In this document: piece by piece, positions 45,601 to 57,405 of the stretch | Layout of the letters: every line of letters begins with the position of its first letter | Numbering within the stretch: position 1 is the stretch's first letter | From: Schistocephalus solidus | Lineage: Eukaryota > Platyhelminthes > Cestoda > Diphyllobothriidea > Diphyllobothriidae | Assembly (NCBI GenBank): GCA_017591395.1 | Contig: WEDG01000194.1 | Coordinates: 1-64,000, forward strand | DNA: 64,000 bases | Direction of reading: 5' to 3' | Program-made: the position numbers and the translations under genes | The notes under the pieces: model-generated | Databases searched by the model: none | What the model was told of the DNA's origin: nothing | The model's input: the letters and a program-made list of their open reading frames with translations, nothing else

Positions 45601-48063
45601 CAATTTATATTGTAATGAAATCCTAAGGGTTTGGAATTCTTGAAGCCTTTTCAAAGGTTGAAAACATGCACCATGCGTCCGTTTCCAAAATGGAGGTACT
45701 TTTTCATGTAGACGATGATATTTTTATGGTGCTCACACGCAAGTATGTCTAAAAATGTTCGTTAGAAACATTAAGAATTTAGGATATTTTCTTTGATTAT
45801 GGCCGGGAACAGTCTGTCGAAACAAAAATAGTAATGAAATAAAATAATGACATGAATTGCAGATAATATGTACAAATATGCATTAAAGAAGGCAGAACTT
45901 ATTTGTGAGGTGGAAAACAAGCAGTGAAAAAATCCTATCTTTAAATTTGTAAACAGAGTTCAATAGGCTTCCATTTTCGAATAAAGGATAGCATAAAAAA
46001 CTGCTTAGGAAAGTAAGGTAAGGGGTTAGTTTGGCTAATACTGCAGGAGCATTTCAAAATGAGATAATAAAACTTCGATATGGTTTGTTCTTGGTCACTA
46101 AGGCGCAGGATACAAAATATCGCAAAAAGGCATCAGTGGACGTGAGGCCTCACCACCATTTGATCCAGAATTTAATTCTGATGATGGTAAGTATCCAACG
46201 AAACGGGAGCATTTTAGACTGTGTACGCCCAAATGACTTCATCTTTTGAATGACTGATGGTAGGAGGAGACATCATGGTTCATGACGGACCAAAGGTAAA
46301 GACAAAATAGTTTCAAGAGGGCCACTTAAATTCCCGATGGTCCTTTCTCCGAGTCATGTGGAAAGCAACTGGGAAAAGATGAAAAATATAAATAGTTCAT
46401 AGAATCAGTTTTAAGATAAATGTTCAGTCTTCGCTTGAATGCAGGTAGACTAGTTAACGACATAATTTCAATTGGCAAGTTATTCCAAAGAAAGCTATAC
46501 CTGGACGCAAAGAACAGGAAGAAGTTGAAAGAGTCGGATTCAGGAGTATTTTGTGAAATGTCTTTGGACATTTTCAACTTTTGAAAGGCTAGATTCGTTC
46601 ATTAAACCGAAGAAAGGACAGCAAAATTCAAGAATGGGAAGCACAAGCATACGTTAAAGTCTTAAGTTAATTTCAGGAAGGTAGAAATTATAAGAAATAT
46701 AGCCGCAAATTTGAGCAGCTTCGGTCGTAATTCTATCGGCATGAAGAACATTCAGTCATTGAGCAACCTTTAAAAATAACAGGTTGCAGCTGCCTTACAG
46801 GCCTAAAACTCATGTAGCGACACTTGGAAGTTGAGAACTCCATGCGCCATGTAGAGCTTTAGCCGAAAGAGCGTCAAAGTCCGAATGAATTTGTCCTAGG
46901 CATCGTTTAACCGTAGACTTAGAGGCGGAGTACAGGCATTTGAGGTCATCAGCATAAATAAAAGATGCAAAATGTTTAACTATCGATGAAATATCATTGA
47001 TGTAAAGTAAGAAAAACAAAGGACCTAATACGGTACCTTGAAGGATACCAATCACAATCGGAGTATCACTTAAGTGTGAGGACCCCAATAAAACGTTTTG
47101 TTTTCGATTATATTGGTATGATCTTATAAAGTCAGTAAGGGGACTACGAAATCCTATAGCCTTTAGTTGAGCCTATCGTCGCCCATGAAGCACTTTATCG
47201 AATGCCCTACTAAGATCGATTAAGATAACTTCTACAGATAGATGTTCATAACGAAGAGAGGTTAGTAGATTTAGAAACGTCATATGGCAGGATTCACAAA
47301 AGTAGTCCGGTAAAAATCAGTGTTGGGAGGAGTTGAGAATTTGACTTCTTATGCAAAAATCCGTAATTTTTTTGCTATTTGTTTTCCAAAGAGTTTAGCA
47401 AGAGAAGGCTTTTTATGAAAACCATGATAGTTTTGAATGTCATAGCGGGAACCAGATTTAAAAACTAGAATTATAATAAAAGTTTTCCAATAATCGGGGA
47501 AGAAACAGTTTTCGAGAAATACTGAGAATAATTTGCTAAGTGAAGGTTGAAAAACTCTCAACTGTTAAATACGTGAGTTTTGAATGCTATAAGTTCTACC
47601 CGAATGTGAATTTTTTAGGCGAGCTTTTTCTTTTTTAATACTGGAAGCTGAGAAATTAATGCTTGTTAGATAGGAATTTATAGCAGAGGAATTGAGGAAG
47701 TGAGGCTAGATTCAACGGTAAAGTGGTTGCCGAAAAAGGAATTTAATAATTCTGCTTTGCGCAAATCGTCTGTTACGAATGTTTTCGACAGTCAAGTAAA
47801 GGTGGAGTGACATTCAGACGCTTAGCCAACGACCGAACATAGAAGACTTGAACAACAGATTAGGATGAATTGGCATCACTTAGTGCCTGAGACTCCCTAT
47901 GCCTATCTCGCGCGATCTTTATTTTAAATGCTAATTCAAATATAAGTGCAGTCTTAAAATTAACCAACAAAGAGCTTTAAAACTGATCTTTAAGTTGCTT
48001 TCGTAATTTTATAAGTCCGTTTTGGAGAAAATGTGGAACAGTAGAAGAGGCTGTATTTGAAGG

Positions 48064-49322
48064 ATTGAAGGATTGAGTCGGGAAACGCAATCCTTCGAGC
48101 CGTACGGTTTACAGTCTGAATGGCATTCCATTGAAAGAAGTGGATGCCCAAAAGAACCTGGGAGTCTGGATCACGCCGTCGCTTAAACCCTCCCTACATT
48201 GCGCAAAGGTAGCGAAGTCCGCCATGTCAATTCTGTACCTCGTTAAACGAGCTTTCGCAGCCTTCACTACCGACTGCTTCGCTAAAGTCTTCGGAACATC
48301 CGTGCGGCCACAGTAGGAGTCCGCTATCCAAGCTTGGAGACCCTGGGCGGCGAAGGACATCAACATCCTTGAAAAGGTCTAAAGGTGAGCAACAAAATTT
48401 GTCATTGGACATGGCTCACAGCCTTATGAAACACGGCTGTCGAATCTCAATCTCTTTCCCTTGCGCTAGAGACAGCTTCGGGGGGACCTGATACTAAAAT
48501 TCCGCATACTACGCGTCCAGGACTGTTGTCTTGTCCCAGGTGATTTCTTCGAGTTAACAACAACAACGAACTTGAGAGGTCATTCTCTCAAATTACGTGT
48601 GACTGGAGAAAGGCTAGACACTCGGAAGTACTTCTTCTCCTAACGAGTAGTCGAAGCTTTGAATAATCTTCCTCTGGATGTTGTTATGTCAGACTCCTTG
48701 GATGTTTTTAAGAGAAAGTTAGATCGTTATAATTATGCGTGCTACAACACGAACTAAAAGCTGCAAGAGTGACGACAGCACAAAAGGTATTTATGATACT
48801 ACTAGCTATATTTGAGTAACATATATTTGTTTGTAATTTTTGTTTGAGGTCTTACACTCTCCCATAATTCCCATGCTGGGGTCCTCGAGGTTTTCGCTGC
48901 TTAAGTATTTGCACACCTTGGTGATACCGTGAGCGTTCGCATCAGCTGGACCTGGCGGCCGTCGTCCATGAGGTGTATGAACGTTCTCCCTTGGTTCGAA
49001 CCGCAATGGACCGATGATGATCTGGGCATATATATCCGCCTTCGAAATCCCTCAACGGACTCTGCAATCAGCAAGTGAGCATCTGGCTAATTCATGTAAC
49101 CTCCGCAATGCCCCCGTTGGACCCCCCCAAGGGCGAGAGTTTTTTTCTCCTAAATATAACCGGGAGTTTTGTTTCACTGTCTGCTCTTTTCCAACTATGT
49201 TCCCCTATGTTGGCCTCGCCAACTTATCGAGATACTATTTTTTGATACCACAACTCACATGTACAAATAGGGAGTTCAAAGGTGACTCACCTACATCTCC
49301 CTCAAATATACTGATACTATAC
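48064..49322 (+). pseudogene. CR1-like LINE 3' fragment inserted into LINE-D
   Basis: Contains KEVDAQKNLGVWITPSLKPS then LHCAKVAKSAMSILYLVKRA (48131-48316), the GHSLKLRVTGERLD and NNLPLDVV...LDVFKRKLDRY blocks (48570-48735), a long 3' untranslated region and the end aatatactgatactatactgaatt-type units, the same end as 2229-2255. Removing it restores the LINE-D sequence tgtatttgaattaaaaat found intact at 40390. Only a 3-4 base tgaa duplication is visible at the borders. Confidence 0.85.
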
Positions 49323-49532
49323 TGAATTAAAAATATTAAGCGGGATAAAAGCCTGGATTTTTTTCTGTAAGGCTTTGCAATAGCTCGTGGAAAAAGTTTG
49401 GATAATTGATTGAAAATATGCTATGCCAATCTGGAGTGCCTGCAAAATTATTTATGTATTCATGTTTTCTGTTAGCAAAGTCGAGGTTCCTGCATTTTAC
49501 GGTGGAAGCACGATAGGCGGGTCCCAATTCAA

Positions 49533-50787
49533 AGCTATTGTTTTTACTACTTACAATCTTAAAGTAGGTCGTCTTGTAAAGCTGAAGTTCAATCGTCTGA
49601 TCGTTGGATTGCTGATCAATATTCTGGCTAGGTTGGTGCAGCTGTTGTTTTTGATTCCTGCTGTGACTTGCGGTCTGCTATATAAGCCATATTTGCCATT
49701 TTACACGGTGTTAGAGTTAGGGCAGCGTCCTAATTTTGTGTGTGCATTTAGGTGAGCTGTTGGGAAAAGGGGGGGAGGGTGATTCCGTTGCGATGGTTTG
49801 TGGGTTTCATCTGTTTATGAATCCTGGCTGCCCTAGCGGATTAAGGTTAGGTAACGGATTGACAGGTGGTTTTACTTGGTTCCTCTTCTTGGTAGAGTTA
49901 ATCTGCCCTTTTACGCTACATCTGGAGTTGTCTTTTAAATTCCTTCTTTCCATTTAGGTCGTTCGTTTGTTTTGTTCCCCTATTTCCCCTACATTATTTG
50001 TTTTGTTAGACGTTGGTACAGACTTTCCGCTTGGATGAGATTAAGGAGGGGCTGTTAGGTTGGTTGGTCTTCCTTACATGGTTTAGTCTATGGATGGTTT
50101 GGAGTTCGTAGTTGTCTTTCAAAGGCCTTATTTTAATTTTGGTCAGTTGTTCGTTTTGCTTGCCTCGTTGTCTTACATTACTTGTTTTGTTAGACGTTGG
50201 AACAGACTTTCCGCTTGGATGAGATTTAGGAGGGGTGGTAAGGTTGGTTGGTCTTCCTTTCAGGGTATAGTCTATGGATGTTTTTGAGTACGGACTTAAC
50301 TACTTATCCTTTGTGGCCGTCCTCTTTTGGACACTTTTCCATTTTGCGTTCATAGTTATAGATCTCTTAATTCCTTTCTCAGTCGGTGTGCTTCATATCT
50401 CCGTTACCGGTGCCTTCAACCAGCTCTGCCGTCTGCGCTGGTTATATTATATGCCAAGGTTTAATCTGCGTTTGCCCATCTAAAGCTTTCTGGTAATTTA
50501 GGTCACAAGTTGCCGTATATGTGATAGTTTACTTAGTTGTCTATAGTTTATTTGATGTTTGCCCCGGGGTTCAGGCTTAGCGTGTGGGTCTGGTGCGCTG
50601 CTTGTAGGCAGTTTACGCATTGGGTTGGTTGTCGGGATGTCTTGGCTTACTTCAATTACGCCACCTTATTCTTTTCAATTAAATTTGCTGTTAGATTTCT
50701 TTATGGTAAGAGCGTAACTCCCCCCGCCTTTAGTATTATGGTAGTTAGGATTGTGAATGCTTCGGCATTACGTTTAATTCGCGTTCA
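49533..50787. other. Merlin copy 2 interior (3' side)
   Basis: T/G-rich sequence with a direct repeat: 50000-50090 and 50180-50270 share tgttttgttagacgttgg, cagactttccgcttggatga and ggttggtcttcctt. No gene recognised. Confidence 0.6.
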
Positions 50788-51450
50788 CAAGGTTAGGGGC
50801 TACGGTTCGGGTTCGGGTTTAGGTTAAGGGTTCGCTATAGCACAAGGGTTAAGGTTATGTTTTTGGTAAGGATTAGCTTAAAGGTTTGGTTTAGGGTTAT
50901 TGTTGAGTTTTATCTTTTATTTTTCTGTTCGTTTTACAGTTTGGTTTTAAGTTAGCGTAAGGAGTCATGTTGGGGGTTTAAGTTAGGGTTTTGTTATATT
51001 TGGGATGATGTTTAGTTTACAGGTTACGTTTAGGGTATGAAATAGTTTGAGGGTTGGGTTAAGGGTTACAGTTACGGTAAGGGTTAAGTTTAGGGTTAAG
51101 TTAAGTGTTGCACTTGAGGTTTTTGCTTAGGGCTGGATTTTCGGTTAGTTTTCGGTTTGAAGTTAGGGTTGGGATTAGCTTTTCTGTGTAAGGTTTCCGT
51201 TGATGCGTTGAATTGGGATTTAGTTTCATGTTAGGTAGTTTTGTCTGAAGATTTAGGCTATAGGTTTGCTTGGAGGTTAGGGTTAGGTTAACAGTTATGG
51301 TTTGGGATAGTATTATAGATAATACTATGTTTACTGGCATGATAAGTATAACCGTTTGCTTTTCCCACCGGGTTAGTTTTCCCTTAAAGGTTTGCGATTA
51401 GGGTTGAGCCTACAAATGCGTTTTGGGTTAGGTGTAGGATTACGGTTAGG
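50788..51450 (-). repeat. Degenerate telomere-like block inside Merlin copy 2
   Basis: Plus-strand sequence is rich in ttagggtt and gttaggg variants (51050-51110, 51280-51300). On the transposase strand this is the same AACCCT-type repeat as 8756-9893, but shorter and more decayed. Related scattered units extend down to about 49700. Confidence 0.85.
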
Positions 51451-52069
51451 AATTCCTTTTCTGGTTTGAGTAAATGGTTACGTATACTTGTTTTCCTAGT
51501 TTCGTGTGTTTTTTTCTCTTGAGCTTTTGGTTAAGGTAAGCATTTTGTTGACTTATTTGGTAAATGTAGCTTACAGGGATCACAGATAGTTTTGCTATGT
51601 CCTTTTTTTGATTTATCGCTTTGCGGTTAGGTTATATTTTCTTGCTTAGGGATAGGGTAAACGTCGGTTTCATCGTTATGCACTTAATATGAGCAGTGAG
51701 GACCTCAGGTCAGAAGTTCGGCCTATGTTTATTTTAACAAACCATTCGATTACTTACCTTTTCCCGGCAGACGCCCTTTAACTTTAGTTTCCGTTTTGTT
51801 AAATACTGCTAATGGCGGTTGTTTGCCTTGATTATGTTATGCGTTCTTATTTGCGTTGTCGATTTGATTACTTTCATCTTCACCTGATCGTTTTTACCTG
51901 TCTACTTCACCTCGCTTTCATTCCTCTTCTCTTTAGATTATTAACTGCAACTTGATGGTTAACTGTTTCAATTTTTCGTACTCGTTTATACGCTATCCTT
52001 CGCCATATCCCCGGCACCGGTTAACGGTTCGGTTGCAGTAAAACCAGTACACTTTTGTCCCTCGTTTAC

Positions 52070-53110
52070 TTAATAACAACAAACATAAAATTTTAAATAC
52101 ATGAGGGAAATTACGGGAGGTAGAACATAAATCTTCTGGGTGTGCATCATTTTGCTGCGGTATTGAGCCAGGACGCCGTCGTCATCAATGTCCGCATTAT
52201 CAATCTTCGATTCCACTTTATTTTCTTTTGTGGTTTTCGTTTCTTTGGGCATTTTCTGTAGTCTTTAACGGGAAGCCGTGGGGCTTAGAAATGTTACCCA
52301 GGCCTGCGATAGATTGTCACATTTCAGTCCATACCGCAGGCAGTAGTGCGCTTCATCGAGGTGGGCCCAAGCAGCTCTTCCCGAGGCCGGACCCGTTTCA
52401 GACAGCTTTCGCTTTAGTCGGCTCCAGTAGGCTTCTATGGCGTTGGTGTGCTTAACCATTTGAGGCTTTACGAAATTCTTACTGTGGTTAACTTTATGAT
52501 GCTGGTATATTTCCTCGGGTAGCCTGCCGTAGGCTTTCCATGACACTTTCTTTGGCAACCCATTTCATTATCACCGCCTTCAGCACCAGCCAGCTTCGGT
52601 TACTTACTTGTTCGAAAACGGCCTTCTTTATAGACGTGTCGTAGATTCAAACTACCTAGTACTGACGTCCTTCTCTTCCTTTATTATTCTTTCTGCTTTG
52701 CTATCATTGTCTCCTTTACCTGCACTTCTACACCTTTGCCACCTATCTGGCATACGGCGTTCATCAGTGCATCGGTTGACCCATTACGAGCAAATTGCGT
52801 ACCATTGCATTGCAGTAATGCGATGCACACCAACTAGTGCCGCACAGCGCTTTGCTCGCACACCTTGTACGTACTGGTAGATAATTTTCATTATATTCGC
52901 AAGCGTTCATCTACTTCCTTAGAAAATTGTACAATTTCTTAGGCTCTTCTTTCGTCTGCAGCATGTGCATTTAAATAGAAACCGTCCGTTTGCTCTGCTG
53001 AGGCCTGTTGGGTCATATTCTTTCTGCATGTACACAGCAACTTCGTAGGAAGTAGTTTCCTTTCCTGTAGGTACTCCAAAATCTGGCTGGAGTCAATTAT
53101 TTGAGTATAT
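52070..53110 (-). pseudogene. Merlin / ISXO2-like transposase of copy 2, broken
   Basis: Upstream part (53100-52930) aligns with 7020-7200 of copy 1 and shows LFKCTCCRRKKSLRNCTIF, here keeping the CxCC cysteines. The DDE part with the first catalytic position is decayed (VEVQVKETMIAKQ, about 52740-52690). 52558-52265 is open and well preserved: RLPEEIYQHHKVNHSKNFVK, HTNAIEAYWSRLKRKLSE with the catalytic Glu, and AHLDEAHYCLRYGLK. The segment with the second catalytic Asp is deleted between KKVS and WKAY. A tail frame follows (52252-52070, KVESKIDNADIDDDGVLAQY). Confidence 0.88.
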
Positions 53111-55748
53111 TTTCCTCCTCTGTTGACATTTTCAACTGATGTCCTCTCCTTCTTTTTCCACTTTGCGGTGATATCCTACAATGGGGATAAAACCTTCAAT
53201 AAAACCTAGGCTTAAAACTGACGATCCTACATTTGAGGGTACTACTTTTCCTTTTATCTTTTCAAATTTAGTTCAATTAAATTCCTGGTGTTCCATCTTC
53301 TGACACATAATCTGTTCTTATTTTGTTTCTTTTCCAAATACTAATATTCAAACATAACGGAAAAAATTGGTTTTTATTTCGGTCCCCTGCCATTCTTATA
53401 ACCTGCCATTCCCATTTCCCTAGGTGTAAGTCCTTTGTTTGGGTTTTTATTTCGCATAAATTCAATTCTACTTTGCCTTCTTTCTGTTCTTTATTGACAA
53501 CCACAATAACTGCCATCGCTTTGCTAAGCACAGAGTTTTTGAAAAACATGCTACTTATCCCTATGTTTTGCATGGGATTTTAATTTACATGACCAATCTT
53601 ACCGCAATTCCGCTTCCTTCTCATGCATTTCTTTGTCCTTGGGTGTCGCCGTTTGCGATCTCCTTCGCCGGTATTATTCTTATTGGCTCCGATTACCTTT
53701 GGTTGGTTTTATTTCCATTTCCTCCAATGGGGACACTTATTTACAGAGGTTTCATTTGATTGGATGTCTACCTTTCCTTTTCCATTTGCGCGGGTTATTT
53801 TAACCCTCATTTAAACTTTATATTTATTTATAAATTTCTGTTTTTAATTTACTCTGACCGTTTTTCATGCTCTTTTTGTTGTTTAACTGCCCCACCCACT
53901 AAAACCCCTAATACCACGGTTCCCGTAAGACAGGCTCTGGGGTTTCATCATTTACTCTGGGACCCGCCTATTGTGATCCTACACATTTTACTTCAGGTTT
54001 TGCGAAAAATGAGGCTGGAAAGCAACACCGAATTAGTGCGTGATCACTTGTGAATAGATCACGATAGAAATTCATAAAGAGAGGGTGGACAACATTTGTA
54101 AAAATTAAATCTAATATGATGTCATTTCTAGTCACTGAACTAACCAGTTGGCCTAAATTGGTGGAAAACCTTCGTTTGATAAAGGAATAAATGATTTCGA
54201 AAATTTGTTAGCATAATTAGAAGACTTAATTATTTGGGGATATTGGACACTTTTGGGTTGGCAAAAATGCTAACGTGAGCGTTCGCATCTATTGTAGCTA
54301 CCGTTCAAAGCTCTGTCATATTATTTGCAACTGATCTCGTATTGATCGAAACTAAACTGAGCGTATTCCTGAGCTGCAGGTAACGCTCATCAGTATTTAT
54401 ATAAAAGGCAAATTTGGTGGCAGAAAAGAAAACAGGAGAGAAGAAACAAAAGGCGGGAGACAAATTGCTCTGGTCTACAATTTCTCGAAATTCTACTGTT
54501 AAAAGAACTGCAATTATTGTACAACGGCATATTTGGATGAAAACCATGAAAGGGAAGGCTATATTGTGGCATGGGAAAGACAGAGGGTGGCCCAGAAGTT
54601 ACATTTTCATAGAAGTTAGCATAAACTGATGGAATACCTCCATTTGAGTAAGGAATAAATGATTTCGAAAATCTCTTAATATAATGAGAAGAGTTAATTA
54701 TTTGGGGATTTTGGACACTTTTGGGTTGGGAAAAATGTTAATGTGTTGAAGATGCTGAGGTGTCAGCAAGTTTTCCATCGGTAATGACATTTCTGATTTT
54801 TACGTCTGGCTTAGCAAATGACTCAGATTTACTAGGGGTTGTCTTAGGTTTACTAGATTTTACACCAATAGCAGACGAGGCTCTCTGGGCCTTAAATATA
54901 CAATTTATTTATTATTTATTTATTTGCTTGGGAGGAGAACGATGTGCCGTGAACCCGGTTTCACTCGAAACAGGAAAAGGTGAACTGGGGAAGATTCAAG
55001 TAAAATCGAGATTTCTGGTGATCTGGAGGTCCGTGGGCTTGCAGTAGCAAGAGGGCCAACTCCTGATGTGACTTTTTGGTATTGTAAACGTAGACCAGGC
55101 TTCTCGTTCGCTAATGAGAGTGTAACCTAACGTTCCATTGGGGTTTTATCTCTACAGATAAACAGCTGGTTTTTCTTCAAATATTGAGCTGCTTAGAGAT
55201 AAAAATGTCAATTTATATCTCCGAAAAAGGTTTGACCAGAATCGGCGGGTTTTGGCTACGAGAAGACAACCTTTTATCATTTACGACTTTAAAGGTAAAG
55301 CCGCATGAGTAAAGGAAATGAAGTGCGACGTCCAGGGGCATTTTACTCTGAGGAAATTTTCTAAATTAAAGTCGAAACTTACCTTTTGTCGGTCATATGA
55401 CTCGGTACCTACCATATGTTTATAAACGGTTCAATTTTATGGCATTGTTGAGAAGTGAGTGAAGACAAGTTTCTGTCAAAAAATGGTACCGAGGATCGTG
55501 AAGAGAGAACCATATTCAGACATGAAAATATTAAAATTGTCCAGAGCGGCAAGATCTAGTTTTTTGTTTAAGGTGGGTTGCTCTTGTGAAAATTTTACGC
55601 TCAGAGGACAATTGCGTCTAGGCTGTGACTGAGGTTTCATATTGAGTTTGAACTACCAGTATTTTTAAGAGCGATAATACGAAAGTAAAGTTGTCACTAG
55701 TGACGTTTTGCGCAATATGAGATGTAATAAATGTAAGATATGTAATAG

Positions 55749-56944
55749 GAGGCTATAGGATATCGTAGTCCCCTTACTGACTTTATAAGATCATACCAAT
55801 ATAATCGAAAACGAAATGTTTTAGTGGGGCCCTCACACTTAAGTGCTACTCCGATTTTGATTGGTATCCTTCAAGGTACCGTATTAGGTCCTTTGTTTTT
55901 CTTACTTTACATCAATGATATGTCATCGATATTTAAACATTTTGCATCTTTTATTTATGCTGATGACCTCAAATGCATAAACTCCTCCTCTAAGTCTACG
56001 GTTGAACGATGCCTAGGACAAATTAATTCGGACTTTGACGCTCTTTCGGCTAAAGCTCTACATGGCGCATGGAGTTCCCACCGTCCAAGTGTCGCTACAT
56101 GAGTTTTAGGCCTGTAAGGCAGCTGCAATCTGTTATTTTTAAAGGTTGCTCAATGACTGAATGTTCCTCATGCCGATAGAATTACGACCGAAGCTGCTCA
56201 AATTTGCGGCTATATTTCTTATAATTTCTACCTTCTTGAAATTAAATTAAGACTTTAGCGTATGCTTGTGCTTCCTTTTCTTGAATTCTGCTGTCCTTTC
56301 TTCGGTTTAATGAACGAATCTAGCCTTTCAAAAGTTGAAAATGTCCAAAGAAATTTCACAAAAAACTCCTGAATCCGACTCTTTCAACTTCTTCCTGTTC
56401 TTTGCTTCTAGGTATAGCTTTCTTTGGAATAACTTGCCAATTGAAATAATGTCGTTAACTAGTCTACCTGCATTCAAGCGAAGACTGAACATTTATCTTA
56501 AAACTGATTCTATGAACTATTTATATTTTTCATCTTTTCCCAGTTGCTTTCCACATGACTCAGAGAAAGGACCATCGGGAATTTAAGTGGCCCTCTTGAA
56601 ACTATTTTGTCTTTACCTTTTGTCCGCCAGGAACCATGATGTCTCCTCCTACCACTAGTCATTCAAAAGATGAAGTCATTTGGGCTTACACAGTCTAAAA
56701 TTCTCCCGTTTCGTTGGATACTTAACATCATCAGAATTAAATTCTGGATCCAATGGTGGTGAGGCCTCACGTCCACTGATGCCTTTTTGCGAGATTTTGT
56801 ATCCTGCGCCTTAGTGACCAAGAACAAACCATATTGACATTTTATTATCTCATTTTGAAATGCTCCTGCAGTATTAGCCAATCTAACCCCTTACCTTACT
56901 TTCCTAAGCAGTTTTTTATGCTACCCTTTATTCGAAAATGGAAG
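55749..56944 (+). pseudogene. LINE-D 3' part, plus strand
   Basis: 55824-56102 carries GILQGTVLGPLFFLLYIND and FIYADDLKC; 56335-56586 carries SFNFFLFFASRYSFLWNNLP and SLPAFKRRLNIYLKTDS. The 3' untranslated region stops at 56944, before the family's (TAA)-type tail. It shares two internal deletions with 46430-46790 that copy 1 (38600-39110) lacks, so it descends from the same local copy rather than from an independent insertion. Confidence 0.85.
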
Positions 56945-57405
56945 CATATTGAACCATATTCTGACATGATAATATTAAAAGTGTCCAGAGCGGCAAGATC
57001 TAGTTTTTTGTTTAAGGTGGGTTGCTCTTGTGAAAATTGTACGCTCAGAGGACAATTGCGTCTAAGCTGTGACTGAGGTTTCATATCGAGTTTGAACTAC
57101 CAGTTTTTTTAAGAGCAATAATACGAATAGAAATTTGTCCCTTGTGACGTTTTGCGTAATATGAGATGTAATAGATGTAAGATATGTAATAGGATATGTT
57201 GAAAGCAAAGCACTGCAAACAGGAATATTCTAGGTAATGGAATTTAGACTGAAAATAGAATTAACGAAGAGGCTACGCAGGATGAAAAGTATCGCAACTG
57301 ATTAAATCAACTACTGAAATATATGTTTTTGCTGGAAATTTAGTATTCTTCTGAAATTTAATCTCCAGTTCTAGAAAACTCTTTAGATTTCGTTCTTTTT
57401 ACGCC
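56945..57405 (-). mobile_element. LINE-D leader segment
   Basis: Reverse complement of 43310-43760. Bases 56945-57195 also repeat 55505-55748 directly (ccagagcggcaagatctagt, ttgtttaaggtgggttgctc, gaggtttcatat). Confidence 0.8.

Larger units (their letters stand above)
49501..53983 (-). mobile_element. Merlin DNA transposon, copy 2 (complete, degenerate)
   Basis: 4483 bp, bounded by ggtggaagcacgataggcgg gtccca at 49501 and its imperfect complement ending gatcctaca at 53983. It is flanked by a perfect 8-bp target duplication cattttac (49493-49500 and 53984-53991). It lies inside LINE-D copy 2: without the element and one duplication, the host reads AKPE-VKCRNLDFANRK in frame. It contains the transposase (53110-52070), the TTAGGG-type block (50788-51450) and flanking interior collinear with copy 1. 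Confidence 0.93.
45830..55748 (-). mobile_element. LINE-D copy 2, full-length host of two later insertions
   Basis: Minus-strand order: leader (55748-55340), ORF1-like region (55330-54740), endonuclease (54550-54000, ending SDHALIRCCFPA), then the Merlin insertion (49501-53983), coding sequence resuming at 49492 (RNLDFANRKHEYINNFAG, TPDWHSIFS), the LINE insertion (48064-49322), pre-RT and RT (48060-46810, with GILQGTVLGPLFFLLYIND and FIYADDLKC), C-terminal part (46577-46326) and 3' end near 45830. A 100-base segment of the ORF1/EN spacer is present twice (54180-54290 and 54645-54750), replacing the middle of the endonuclease. Confidence 0.8.

Noticed and set aside
54000..56944. 5'-inverted (twin-primed) LINE-D insertion
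   Set aside because: The block order fits, but the 3' part lacks a tail, a leader copy flanks it on the far side, and the deletions shared with 46.4-46.8 kb point to local copying.
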